A DNA stretch of 39,020 nucleotides from an uncultured Prevotellaceae bacterium (GCA_902767045.1 CACXFT010000108.1:1-39020); one strand, 5' to 3'; counted from the stretch's first letter, positions 9,825 to 17,061 are shown. Numbers and translations are program-made. The notes: generated by a model not told the origin, from the sequence alone.

Positions 9825-11894
9825 ATGGCAAAGCAGAAAGTTACACTGACGGATAATAGCATCAAGAGTGGTGTCACGAGTGATGCAAATAAGGCTATCT
9901 GTGAGTATATCTGGAATGGTTTTGATGCTCATGCCAGGCATGTCGCCATAGATTATACCGCAACAGTGTTGGGGGCTATAACTTCGCTAAAGATTGTAGA
10001 TGACGGTGAGGGTATCAACCGATCTAAACTACATGAGACGTTTGGACGATATCAGGATTCGGTCAAGAAAAAGTCTTTTCAGTGGAGTTCACAGGTGAAG
10101 GGGCACAAGGGTAAGGGACGCTATTCATTCAATTGTTTTGCGACAAGGGCTGACTGGACTTCGGTCTATAGGGATGGAGAGAATCTTCTGAAGCATATAG
10201 TGTCGATCAACGCTGGCGACAACGACCATTATAATGACCATTCGGATGAAGGGGGGCAGTTGATAGTTCATAATACAGATACTGGTACGGTGGTGAGTTT
10301 TGTCAACGTAAGACTGTCGGCCGAATTCTTTGAGTCAGATGCTTTTATTGACTACCTGAAAAAGGAATTCGCAGTATTCTTGAAGTTGAATGAGCATAGA
10401 GGTTATTCTATCAAGGTAAATGGAAAGGCTTTGGATTATGAAACGGTCATAGCCGATTCGGATACCAAGGAGACTCGGATCTATGATGAAGACGATGGCA
10501 TGTCATACGACTTCGAGATGACATTTATCAGGTGGACGGAGAAGATGAAGGAGAACTACAGCATCTACTACCTGAACAGCGAGGGTCTGGAACGCCATAA
10601 CGAGACAACTAAACTGAATAGGAAGGATACGGGATTCCACCATAGTGTCTATGTGGTTTCTTCTTATTTTGAGAATTTCGCCTCATCGGCCAAGAAGAAG
10701 GAAAAACAGAAAGAAAAAGAGGAAGGACACTTGGCGTTAGAATTCGATGAGTTCAAAATATTAAAAACGGAAAAGGAACGTACATTCAAAGAACTCAGCA
10801 AACGAGTTTCTGCTTGGATACTTGATAAACAAAAGGATTTTATCTCTGAGGTTGCTGGCAAGGAGCTATGGGACAGGTTTGAAAAAAACGGTGTCGTAGA
10901 ATTGCCTCTCAATGAATACGAAGAACCGCTGTTCTATGAACTTAGGGATACCGTGAAGGGTATATATTCTGTGCAACCGAAGATTTTTCAGAATATCAAA
11001 AATGATCAGGCAAAGGCATTGGTGGGCTTTCTGAAACTCCTGCTTCAGACCAACAAAAGAGATGATGTCTTAAAGATTTTAGAGGGTATCGTGGAGATGT
11101 CTGATGAGGAGCGTCATCGTCTGGCGGAGATCTTGAAAGTGACGGAATTGTCGCGAATAACAGATACTATAGCCTTGCTCGAAAACCGGTTGAAAACGGT
11201 CTCTGCGTTAAAGAAGATGGTTTTTGACAAAGACCTTAAAGCATACGAGGTGCAAGATGTACAGAAGATGATAGCATCGGCATTTTGGCTCTTTGGCGAG
11301 CAATACAATATTGTGACAGAGGCTGAACCCGATTTTCAACAGGCACTGGAGGCTTACCTGGAAAAGATTCACACAGAAGTGAAGGGGGTAAGCAAGAGCA
11401 AGATTAATGCGGAAAAGATAGAGCATCCCGATGTGAACAAGGAGATGGACATCTTCGCATTCAGACAGAACAGCCATAGCCAGACGTTGGAAAATATAGT
11501 TATAGAACTGAAGCGCCCCAGCGTAAAGTTAGGGGAGGTGGAGGTCAGCCAGGTGAAGGCTTATATGGGATTGATATATCAAGAGCATCAGTTCAATTCT
11601 CCCGATGCACAATGGACATTCATCTTGGTAGGCAATGAGTTTGATACAAGCAGATACATTCAGAGAGAGCTAAAGTCTAATAAGGCATGGGGTAAGAAGA
11701 ACCTGATACAGCATGTAGACGAAGATGGGCAGCATTATGAGATCTATGTCAGGACATGGAGTTCCATCTTCGATGATTTTGAGAAACGTCATCAGTTCCT
11801 GCTTGACAGACTGAACTTCAAGAGGAGGGAACTGACGGCAAAATACAATAACAAGCAGGATCTGCATCGGATAGTTGAGGAGGCAAGGGAATAA
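9825..11894 (+). CDS. GHKL ATPase fused to a PD-(D/E)XK nuclease (defence-like)
   Basis: The protein has 689 residues. Residues 1-120 hold all Bergerat-fold ATP-binding motifs: EYIWNGFDA (E27, N31, D34), VDDGEGI (DxGxG at 59-63) and GHKGKG (GxxGxG, 93-98). Domains of this shape occur in MutL, Hsp90 and prokaryotic MORC-like proteins linked to DNA restriction. A charged linker (about 285-330, KKKEKQKEKEEG) leads to a helical middle. At the C-terminus D542, then E561-L-K563 and a QxxxY motif (QVKAY) form a PD-(D/E)XK nuclease core. I infer ATP-gated DNA cleavage or recruitment together with the two downstream genes. ATG 9825 is the natural start. The next gene starts only 7 bases after its stop. 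The exact role is unknown. Confidence 0.85.
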   Translation: MAKQKVTLTDNSIKSGVTSDANKAICEYIWNGFDAHARHVAIDYTATVLGAITSLKIVDDGEGINRSKLHETFGRYQDSVKKKSFQWSSQVKGHKGKGRYSFNCFATRADWTSVYRDGENLLKHIVSINAGDNDHYNDHSDEGGQLIVHNTDTGTVVSFVNVRLSAEFFESDAFIDYLKKEFAVFLKLNEHRGYSIKVNGKALDYETVIADSDTKETRIYDEDDGMSYDFEMTFIRWTEKMKENYSIYYLNSEGLERHNETTKLNRKDTGFHHSVYVVSSYFENFASSAKKKEKQKEKEEGHLALEFDEFKILKTEKERTFKELSKRVSAWILDKQKDFISEVAGKELWDRFEKNGVVELPLNEYEEPLFYELRDTVKGIYSVQPKIFQNIKNDQAKALVGFLKLLLQTNKRDDVLKILEGIVEMSDEERHRLAEILKVTELSRITDTIALLENRLKTVSALKKMVFDKDLKAYEVQDVQKMIASAFWLFGEQYNIVTEAEPDFQQALEAYLEKIHTEVKGVSKSKINAEKIEHPDVNKEMDIFAFRQNSHSQTLENIVIELKRPSVKLGEVEVSQVKAYMGLIYQEHQFNSPDAQWTFILVGNEFDTSRYIQRELKSNKAWGKKNLIQHVDEDGQHYEIYVRTWSSIFDDFEKRHQFLLDRLNFKRRELTAKYNNKQDLHRIVEEARE

Positions 11895-11901
11895 ATTAGA
11901 A

Positions 11902-13665
11902 ATGAATCGAGAAATTATGCCATTAAAATTTAAACTGATACCAGTTTGCTACCAGGACGCTAAATATTATGATAGCATGGATGCAGACTTCCTGCTGGAG
12001 TACGATGACTGGAATGACTATGGATATCGGACAACCTTCCATCTTCATGCCAGTAAGAAGCTAACAGGAAGAAAAACACAATACCTTGGCACAATACATA
12101 TCATGCATTATGGGCAAACGACATCTGAGGGGAGTCTTGCCAAATTTGGGCTCAAAGTGGATTCAAGGTTTGAAACTTTACCTGACGAAGTGGTATCGAT
12201 CTCTTTCGCACAGGATTTATATCGTGGTGTCAGCCAACTGCTTCAGCAAAGAGAACGGCGATTGGGGTTCGTGAAGGCGTTGAGGCTCTTACTGGGTACG
12301 GACGATTCACGTTACGAGAAACTGAAGGAGGACAAATGCTTCAATACTTCAATCCTACGGAATGCCACGATGGATTCTTTCGCATTGAAGAAGGGCAGGC
12401 AGTACTTGCTGGATGAAGGCATTTTGTACGACCTGGAAAAAAAAACGCTGACAGTTAAGTTTGCGAGATCGGAAGAGCCAATCCTTCTCAATTTTGATAC
12501 ACCTTTGGCTGATGGCAGTGAAGAAACCGTGCCTTATGGGATGATTGCCTTTATTGGTCATAACGGGAGTGGCAAGAGCACGCTGCTCTATCAAATAGCG
12601 CGATGTCTGTATGCTTCGCCGTTGGACAGAGCGAAACTGAAGGACATCAGAATAGAGCCATCTGACGTGGGTATAACTAAGCTGATGATGTTCTCATATA
12701 GTGCATTCGACAATTTCCTATTTCCTGGCATAACGTTGTCCGACTACCGCTTGATGGCAGAAGGAGTGGAAAGTAGGAAGGGAAGGTTCGTCTACTGTGG
12801 TGTCAGGGATGTCCGAAAGGAGATGGAGAATTATATTCAAGGCTATTTAGCCAAGAAAGGCAGAAAGAAACAGGATGAAGGCGCTAATGAAGAACAGGAG
12901 AATCCTATCATCGTACAAGATGAAAGGACGGACGAGGTAGTTCTGAAGCCTATATCGGAATTGGCCAGTGAGTTTTTTGAGGCTTTGCAGGTTATCGGGA
13001 GCCATGAATCAATCCGCTCACGATGGATGGAAATGGGGACGCGGTGCGAAACATTACAGCCTTCGCTTTATTCGGATATAAAGCCTTTTGTGGAGCATTA
13101 CTTTCTGTGGAGTGATATTACTCCAGAGGAGTATCTGAGGTTATCGACTGGCGTGAAGTTCTTCTTGCATATCATGAGCCATATATATGCCTACAATGAG
13201 GACAACAGCATATTGTTATTTGACGAGCCGGAGAACCATCTTCATCCGCCCATGTTATCGTTTATGATGAACGAGATACGTCAGACAATTCGGCAGACGC
13301 ACAGTGTCATGCTGATTGCTACGCATTCTCCAGTGATTCTTCAAGAATTGTTTGCACGAAATGTATATGTGGTAAGGCGCGGTGGTGAGCACCTTTCATT
13401 CCGGCATCCTGTTACGGAAACTTTTGGAGAGAACTTTGGATATATCAACAATCTGGTGTTTAACCTGAATAGCGACATGACCAACTTTCAAGAAGTATTC
13501 AATGTGCTCTACAATAAATGGAACTGTAGGTCGGTGGATTCGCCAGAGGGTGTTATCAGGATGTTTGAGGAAAAATTGCAATGCCAGTCTATGAGCAGTC
13601 AGATGGTTACTTATTTGGCAAATATGCATTTTAATAAAAGATTGGATGGGCATGTGGATTCTTGA
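11902..13665 (+). CDS. PtuA-like ABC/SMC-type ATPase of a Septu-like module
   Basis: From ATG 11902 the protein has 587 residues. The longer frame starts at a TTG at 11875 inside the previous gene, so I prefer the ATG. Walker A is GHNGSGKST (G219-T227, K225), the ABC signature-like LSTG is at 414-417, Walker B is ILLFDEPENHLHP with D441 and E442, and the switch histidine lies in ATHSP (H475). The gap between Walker A and the signature is short, with no long coiled coil, which fits the PtuA/RloC-like 'AAA_21' group rather than true SMC proteins. Known PtuA proteins bind PtuB nucleases and control them by nucleotide binding. It overlaps the HNH gene by 20 bases, pointing to a fixed ratio complex. 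Confidence 0.85.
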   Translation: MNREIMPLKFKLIPVCYQDAKYYDSMDADFLLEYDDWNDYGYRTTFHLHASKKLTGRKTQYLGTIHIMHYGQTTSEGSLAKFGLKVDSRFETLPDEVVSISFAQDLYRGVSQLLQQRERRLGFVKALRLLLGTDDSRYEKLKEDKCFNTSILRNATMDSFALKKGRQYLLDEGILYDLEKKTLTVKFARSEEPILLNFDTPLADGSEETVPYGMIAFIGHNGSGKSTLLYQIARCLYASPLDRAKLKDIRIEPSDVGITKLMMFSYSAFDNFLFPGITLSDYRLMAEGVESRKGRFVYCGVRDVRKEMENYIQGYLAKKGRKKQDEGANEEQENPIIVQDERTDEVVLKPISELASEFFEALQVIGSHESIRSRWMEMGTRCETLQPSLYSDIKPFVEHYFLWSDITPEEYLRLSTGVKFFLHIMSHIYAYNEDNSILLFDEPENHLHPPMLSFMMNEIRQTIRQTHSVMLIATHSPVILQELFARNVYVVRRGGEHLSFRHPVTETFGENFGYINNLVFNLNSDMTNFQEVFNVLYNKWNCRSVDSPEGVIRMFEEKLQCQSMSSQMVTYLANMHFNKRLDGHVDS

Positions 13666-14494
13666 AAAACCGCTGATAGATGAAGCTTTGAGCGACATCG
13701 CACGCGTTATAGCGGAGAGCAATGCTAGCCTGACAGGTACAGATGGAACCAGTCTGAATAGCCTTTATCGCCTATATGACAGACAGGGTGGAACTATCTC
13801 GAAACAGCAAGATGAGACGCTGAGCGCGTCTGCCCGCAATACTCTCTACAACTTATATGATAAAACACAGGAAGGACGGAGACTGTCATACATTCGCACA
13901 CAGCTGTTCAAGGCTGTTGATGTATGTCCGATGTGTGGCATACAGCCGCCAAGCCAACTTGACCACCAGATGCCTCGCTCAAAATACAAATCTCTTTCTG
14001 TCTGTCGTCTGAACCTTGTCCCTTTATGTGGGGTTTGCAATAACAAGAAAAAAGCGTCTGATGCCTCTACTTTTGTACACCCCTATTATGACCATGAGTT
14101 ACAAGACCTGCCTTTCTTCATTATAGATGTACACTCCAGTCCTGTAACCCATAGATTGTCGTGGAAGTTCTCTATCAATGAACAGGTGGTAGGCAATCCT
14201 ACGCTTGCTGCAAAAATCAGTACTCAGGTAGGGGTGGTGAAGCTTTTTAGAAGACTTTACAAGGAGACAAACAATTTGCTTTCTGATTTGCTCTTTGATG
14301 CTGAAGGCTGGAACGAAGAGACTTTTGAGTTCATAATGCAGCGAGAGTATAGAAAACATCTTTGCCTTCGGGGAACTAATGACTGGCATACGTTATTCAT
14401 AAAAGCACTTTTAGACTCTCCGCGCTTCTCGCTTCAGGAAGCCAAAGTCTATGCACAGAGAATCACGCCTGTTAATCAAGGCCTTAACGGGTAA
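13646..14494 (+). CDS. PtuB-like HNH endonuclease of a Septu-like module
   Basis: The protein has 282 residues. A zinc-ribbon-supported HNH site is plain: CPMCG (C94, C97), then LDHQMPRSKYKSLSV with D106 and H107, LNLVPLCGVCNNKKK with N123, C128, C131 and N132. The pattern 'DH-x-x-P-x-S-x-[YF]-x-x-[LF]-S-V ... NLVP-x-C-x-x-CN-x-K' is what PtuB nucleases of Septu show. Residues 1-80 hold a low-complexity leader that may dock on the ATPase, and about 130 residues follow the HNH core. It should nick or cut DNA when the ATPase complex is triggered. It starts 20 bases inside the PtuA-like gene and is the last gene of the three-gene set. Confidence 0.87.
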   Translation: MGMWILEKPLIDEALSDIARVIAESNASLTGTDGTSLNSLYRLYDRQGGTISKQQDETLSASARNTLYNLYDKTQEGRRLSYIRTQLFKAVDVCPMCGIQPPSQLDHQMPRSKYKSLSVCRLNLVPLCGVCNNKKKASDASTFVHPYYDHELQDLPFFIIDVHSSPVTHRLSWKFSINEQVVGNPTLAAKISTQVGVVKLFRRLYKETNNLLSDLLFDAEGWNEETFEFIMQREYRKHLCLRGTNDWHTLFIKALLDSPRFSLQEAKVYAQRITPVNQGLNG

Positions 14495-14520
14495 AAAGGC
14501 ATGAGCATGAATGAAATGTT

Positions 14521-14658
14521 ATGAAAAGAATATCGATTATTGATTATCTCCGTGGCATCAGCATCTTTACGATTGTGTTGATGCATCTGTGCCAGAGTCA
14601 TTTTTGGGGATACGGCTACAGCAGGCTATCTGTTTTGCTCCATCAGCTCCTGAGATAG
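14521..14658 (+). pseudogene. 5' stub of an acyltransferase-3 gene
   Basis: ATG at 14521 starts a peptide of 45 residues, MKRISIIDYLRGISIFTIV and onward, ending at TAG 14656-14658. The opening, with its conserved arginine in DYLRGISI and H in MH, is the first membrane helix of acyltransferase-3 (O-acyltransferase, OafA/WecH-like) proteins, which are normally 320-400 residues long. The rest is missing: from about 14600 on, the sequence belongs to the 3' side of a minus-strand gene. I read it as a polysaccharide O-acyltransferase gene truncated when the DUF3791/DUF3990 block arrived. Confidence 0.65.
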
Positions 14659-14853
14659 ATAGTGATAAACATAGCCGGAACTTTGGGTATATAGAAGGGA
14701 AGTGGGACGCAAAAGGGCACGATAAATGTTGGAGTTATACACTGCTTCAATGGCCTTGGGTAGTGTATAATGCTTCTTGTCCATGAGCATCTGGATAAGA
14801 TCAGCAGTGATGCTCTCCGTCATAAATCTGAATTCTTGTTCACTGATGTTCAT
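14626..14853 (-). CDS. Small protein of the DUF3990 operon, possibly DUF3791-related
   Basis: From ATG at 14853 (reverse strand) the protein has 75 residues beginning MNISEQEFRFMTESITADL. The frame is open to 14895, but that would overlap the DUF3990 gene by 56 bases, while 14853 gives a 14-base overlap. It is helical, with EAVYNSNIYRALLRPTSLLYTQSSGYVYHYLSQEL, a pattern I associate with small partner proteins next to DUF3990 genes. It has no known catalytic motif. It is likely co-transcribed and could be an antitoxin or accessory partner. Its 3' end lies over the acyltransferase stub. Confidence 0.7.
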   Translation of the reverse strand: MNISEQEFRFMTESITADLIQMLMDKKHYTLPKAIEAVYNSNIYRALLRPTSLLYTQSSGYVYHYLSQELMEQNR

Positions 14854-15331
14854 ATCTTGCAAGTTGGTTAATGGCTTTTTGGGTACAGAACGCATATTGG
14901 AAAGTGATACCTTTCATGTACTGCAAACGGCGGAGAAATTCTTTTTTGTCGATAGTCCCCAATCGGTAATTGCGGATTTGAAGGCCTACACGGTCGTTAG
15001 CAATTGGGCCGTAAACTACATCATAGTCGTGCATGAAAGGTGGGGAGATTGTCTCGTCGCGATGCTTATAGACAAAATTTGCCCATTCTTCTGTATAGCT
15101 GTCAAAAGATTTAAAGCGCAGTGTTCCATCGGTGAGTAGGCGGTCTTCGAAGTCAAATTCATATACAATGGGCATGCCTCCAAAAATATCTACCCTGGCA
15201 TTAGCTACGATTAAAGCCTGATTGGAATCTGCTGTCAAATAGAATGCCTGACCGAAATCTTTATATGGATTGCAACAAGAGAGGTTAATTTGCGTAAAAT
15301 GCTTGTTTGAACCATGATAAAGCTTAATCAT
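14840..15331 (-). CDS. DUF3990 protein, possible ADP-ribosyltransferase-fold toxin
   Basis: The 163-residue protein begins MIKLYHGSNKHFTQINL and continues YKDFGQAFYLTADSNQA, the defining pattern of DUF3990. The family is placed with ADP-ribosyltransferase-like folds: LYHGS resembles the NAD-binding histidine strand and FYLT the second-strand tyrosine. YTEEWANFVYKHRD further on is the family core, and its glutamate could play the role of the catalytic acid. The toxin role is inference from the fold and from the small genes on both sides. It overlaps the upstream DUF3791 gene by 4 bases and the downstream small gene by about 14. Confidence 0.75.
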   Translation of the reverse strand: MIKLYHGSNKHFTQINLSCCNPYKDFGQAFYLTADSNQALIVANARVDIFGGMPIVYEFDFEDRLLTDGTLRFKSFDSYTEEWANFVYKHRDETISPPFMHDYDVVYGPIANDRVGLQIRNYRLGTIDKKEFLRRLQYMKGITFQYAFCTQKAINQLARYEHQ

Positions 15332-15540
15332 AATGTTCCTCCTTTCCTCCGACAGTAGGCTGAGATGTCGCGTATGTTTGACTCAAACGATTGTGTATGC
15401 AAATAGTCGTATTGCCTGTCATAAAGATCGAAAGCCCCATATCGGTTGATATAGCGTACTGCCTCAGTGGTTGTGAGGCCGAAATGGGAAGCGAACTCTG
15501 ATATGAGAGCTACGACATATTGTGTTTTATCTGTTGCCAT
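15328..15540 (-). CDS. DUF3791 family small protein, possible antitoxin
   Basis: The protein has 70 residues: MATDKTQYVVALISEFASHFGLTTTEAVRYINRYGAFDLYDRQYDYLHTQ and so on. The pattern 'helix, EFA, LTTTEAVRYI, GAFDLYDRQYDYLHTQS' is typical of DUF3791, small helical proteins commonly encoded just before DUF3990 genes. It is the first gene of the minus-strand operon and overlaps DUF3990 by 4 bases. A consensus Bacteroidetes promoter ends about 28 bases upstream of its ATG. An antitoxin role is a guess from small size and position in front of the putative effector. Confidence 0.78.
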   Translation of the reverse strand: MATDKTQYVVALISEFASHFGLTTTEAVRYINRYGAFDLYDRQYDYLHTQSFESNIRDISAYCRRKGGTL

Positions 15541-15568
15541 ATCTGATTAATTGATTAATTATCCGAGG

Positions 15569-15599
15569 CAAAGTTACGAAAAGTCGAGAGCAGAACAAA
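15569..15599 (-). promoter_or_regulatory. Bacteroidetes-type promoter for the DUF3791/DUF3990 operon
   Basis: Read on the minus strand, TTTG (15599-15596) is followed by exactly 19 bases and then TAACTTTG (15576-15569). This matches the -33/-7 consensus TTTG-N19-TAnnTTTG of the Bacteroidetes primary sigma factor. The DUF3791 ATG at 15540 lies 28 bases downstream. Confidence 0.75.
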
Positions 15600-15652
15600 A
15601 TAAATTCATTTATTTTTTATGCCGAAACCGTAGTAAGTTCGCCACATAGTGG

Positions 15653-15684
15653 CAAAGTTACGAAAAGTTTTTAACATGAACAAA
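15653..15684 (-). promoter_or_regulatory. Second minus-strand promoter-like site over the wecG start
   Basis: TTTG (15684-15681), 20 bases, TAACTTTG (15660-15653) on the minus strand. The 18 bases around the -7 box (15651-15668) are an exact direct repeat of 15567-15584, the first promoter. It could be a tandem upstream promoter for the DUF3791 operon. It overlaps the start codon of the plus-strand gene at 15676, so the two transcripts would interfere. Confidence 0.4.
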
Positions 15685-16476
15685 TCTAAGATACTGAATG
15701 TTGAGATAGACAACCTTTCTCAGGAGGAACTGTTGGCACAGCTGAAACGTGGTGTGCTGGTGACTCCTAACGTGGACCAGGTGGTGAAAATGCAGCACGA
15801 TCGTGAGTTCTACGATATAACACGGCGGGCTGAATGGGTGGTGTGCGACTCGAAGATTCTCTATTTATGCACGGTGTTGGCAGGGAGACCGCTCAAGGGG
15901 GTGATACCTGGCAGTAGTTTCTTTCCTGCTTTCTATGAATACCATAAGGATGACCCTGACTGTCGGATATTCCTGCTCGGTGCCATGGACGGGGTGGCCC
16001 AAAAGGCGATGGCGCGTATCAATGAGAAAGTGGGGCGCAGAATGGTTGTTGGGGCATACTCGCCTTCGTATGGTTTCGAGAAGAAACAAGAAGAAAACGA
16101 GGAGATTCACAGGATGATTAACGAGTCGGGGGCGAATGTGGTGCTGGTTGGCGTGGGTTGTCCGAAGCAGGAGAAATGGATAGACGCGCACAAGACACAA
16201 ATGCCGGGGGTGGATATCTGGATGGCGCTTGGCGCAACCATCGACTTTGAGGCAGGTAACGTGAAGCGGGCTCCGAGGATTTGGCAGAAGCTCTACTTGG
16301 AGTGGTTCTACAGGTTTTTGCAGGAGCCACGACGAATGTATAAGCGGTATTTCGTGGACGACCCGAAGTTTTTCTGGTATTTCCTCAAGCAGCTACTTGG
16401 AGCGTACAAAAATCCGTTTGAGCCGAATGAAAACAGCCATTGGGAGGGTGAGGGTGAAAAAGAAAAAACACACTAA
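15676..16476 (+). CDS. WecG/TagA/CpsF family glycosyltransferase
   Basis: From ATG 15676 the protein has 266 residues. A GTG at 15649 in frame would add nine residues encoded by a repeated promoter-like sequence, so I reject it. NVDQVVKMQ near residue 32, then WVVCDSKILYLCTVLAGRPLKGVIPGSSFF, FLLGAMDGVAQKA, VVGAYSPSYGF and VLVGVGCPKQEKWI are the signatures of the GT26 family. Members add N-acetylmannosamine or its uronic acid to an undecaprenyl-linked GlcNAc. It probably adds an early sugar of the polysaccharide, and genes like it commonly end Bacteroidales capsule loci. The last ten or so residues (EGEGEKEKTH) come from repeat-like DNA. Confidence 0.9.
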   Translation: MNKSKILNVEIDNLSQEELLAQLKRGVLVTPNVDQVVKMQHDREFYDITRRAEWVVCDSKILYLCTVLAGRPLKGVIPGSSFFPAFYEYHKDDPDCRIFLLGAMDGVAQKAMARINEKVGRRMVVGAYSPSYGFEKKQEENEEIHRMINESGANVVLVGVGCPKQEKWIDAHKTQMPGVDIWMALGATIDFEAGNVKRAPRIWQKLYLEWFYRFLQEPRRMYKRYFVDDPKFFWYFLKQLLGAYKNPFEPNENSHWEGEGEKEKTH

Positions 16477-16590
16477 CCCATTGAGCAAAAGCAGAAAAAT
16501 AACAGAGAATCGTTTCATGGGCGCAAATTTACGAAAATAATAATTGACTTCATTTAACCTCTGTGGGGTTAGCGAAACGTGAATTATAAT

Positions 16591-17049
16591 CTATCGACTG
16601 CTTTCTAATATCTGGCGCAAGGGCTTCATCACGAAGTCGCGCTGGTGCATGAGGGGATGGGGAATCTGCAGGTCGGGTTCATCTACCCGGAGATTGTCGT
16701 AAAGGAGAATGTCGATGTCGATGGGACGGTCGGAATATTGGGGGGTACGAGGGGACGAGGGTGAGAGGGTGCGGGGATGAGAGGGTGCGGGGGTTTTATG
16801 CGTTCGCCCTAACTGCTGTTCAATGCTTTGTGTGGCTTGCAACAGCTGGCGTGGTGTGAGGTTGGTTTCCACACACACGGCCGCATTGAGGAACTTGTTG
16901 GGCGATGAGAATCCCCAGGGTTCAGTTTCAAAAAGAGCAGATTGGCGCACAACGGTGCCAATCTGCTCTTTTATTTTTTCTATGGCCCGGCCAATGAGTT
17001 GCTGGCGGTTGCCAAGATTGCTTCCTAAACTCAAATATACAATGGCCAT
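16591..17049 (-). CDS. folK: 2-amino-4-hydroxy-6-hydroxymethyldihydropteridine diphosphokinase
   Basis: The protein has 152 residues. IVYLSLGSNLGNR at the start, FETEPWGF near 40, FLNAAVCVET, and DRPIDIDILLYD with the two magnesium-binding aspartates (D111, D113), then IPHPLMHQRDFVMKPL, are the FolK signatures. It transfers pyrophosphate from ATP to hydroxymethyl-dihydropterin in folate synthesis. It is the last gene of the ftsX-to-folK operon, 12 bases after queA. Residues about 86-104 (PAPSHPRTLSPSSPRTPQ) are an extra, repetitive insertion that FolK proteins normally lack, placed just before the catalytic strand. Confidence 0.92.
   Translation of the reverse strand: MAIVYLSLGSNLGNRQQLIGRAIEKIKEQIGTVVRQSALFETEPWGFSSPNKFLNAAVCVETNLTPRQLLQATQSIEQQLGRTHKTPAPSHPRTLSPSSPRTPQYSDRPIDIDILLYDNLRVDEPDLQIPHPLMHQRDFVMKPLRQILESSR
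16738..16794. repeat. GA/GT-rich imperfect tandem repeat inside folK
   Basis: The plus strand shows repeated GAGGG(T/A)G and GATGAGAGGGTGCGGGG-like units in this stretch. The reading frame is kept and codes for a Pro/Ser/Arg-rich loop. A short related sequence (GGGAGGGTGAGGGTG) occurs at the 3' end of the gene at 15676-16476. Confidence 0.65.
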
Positions 17050-17061
17050 GACGGGAAACTG

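Noticed and set aside
12556..13330. True SMC or RecN-type protein
   Set aside because: The distance between Walker A and the signature is short and no long coiled-coil arms are present. It fits the PtuA-like group.
9788..14494. Retron with PtuAB effector
   Set aside because: PtuAB occurs in some retrons, but no reverse transcriptase gene is here and only 37 bases precede the first gene, leaving no room for an msr-msd RNA.
15649..15675. GTG start nine codons upstream for the WecG-like gene
   Set aside because: The nine codons are the copy of a repeated promoter-like sequence, and family members begin at the ATG-type position.
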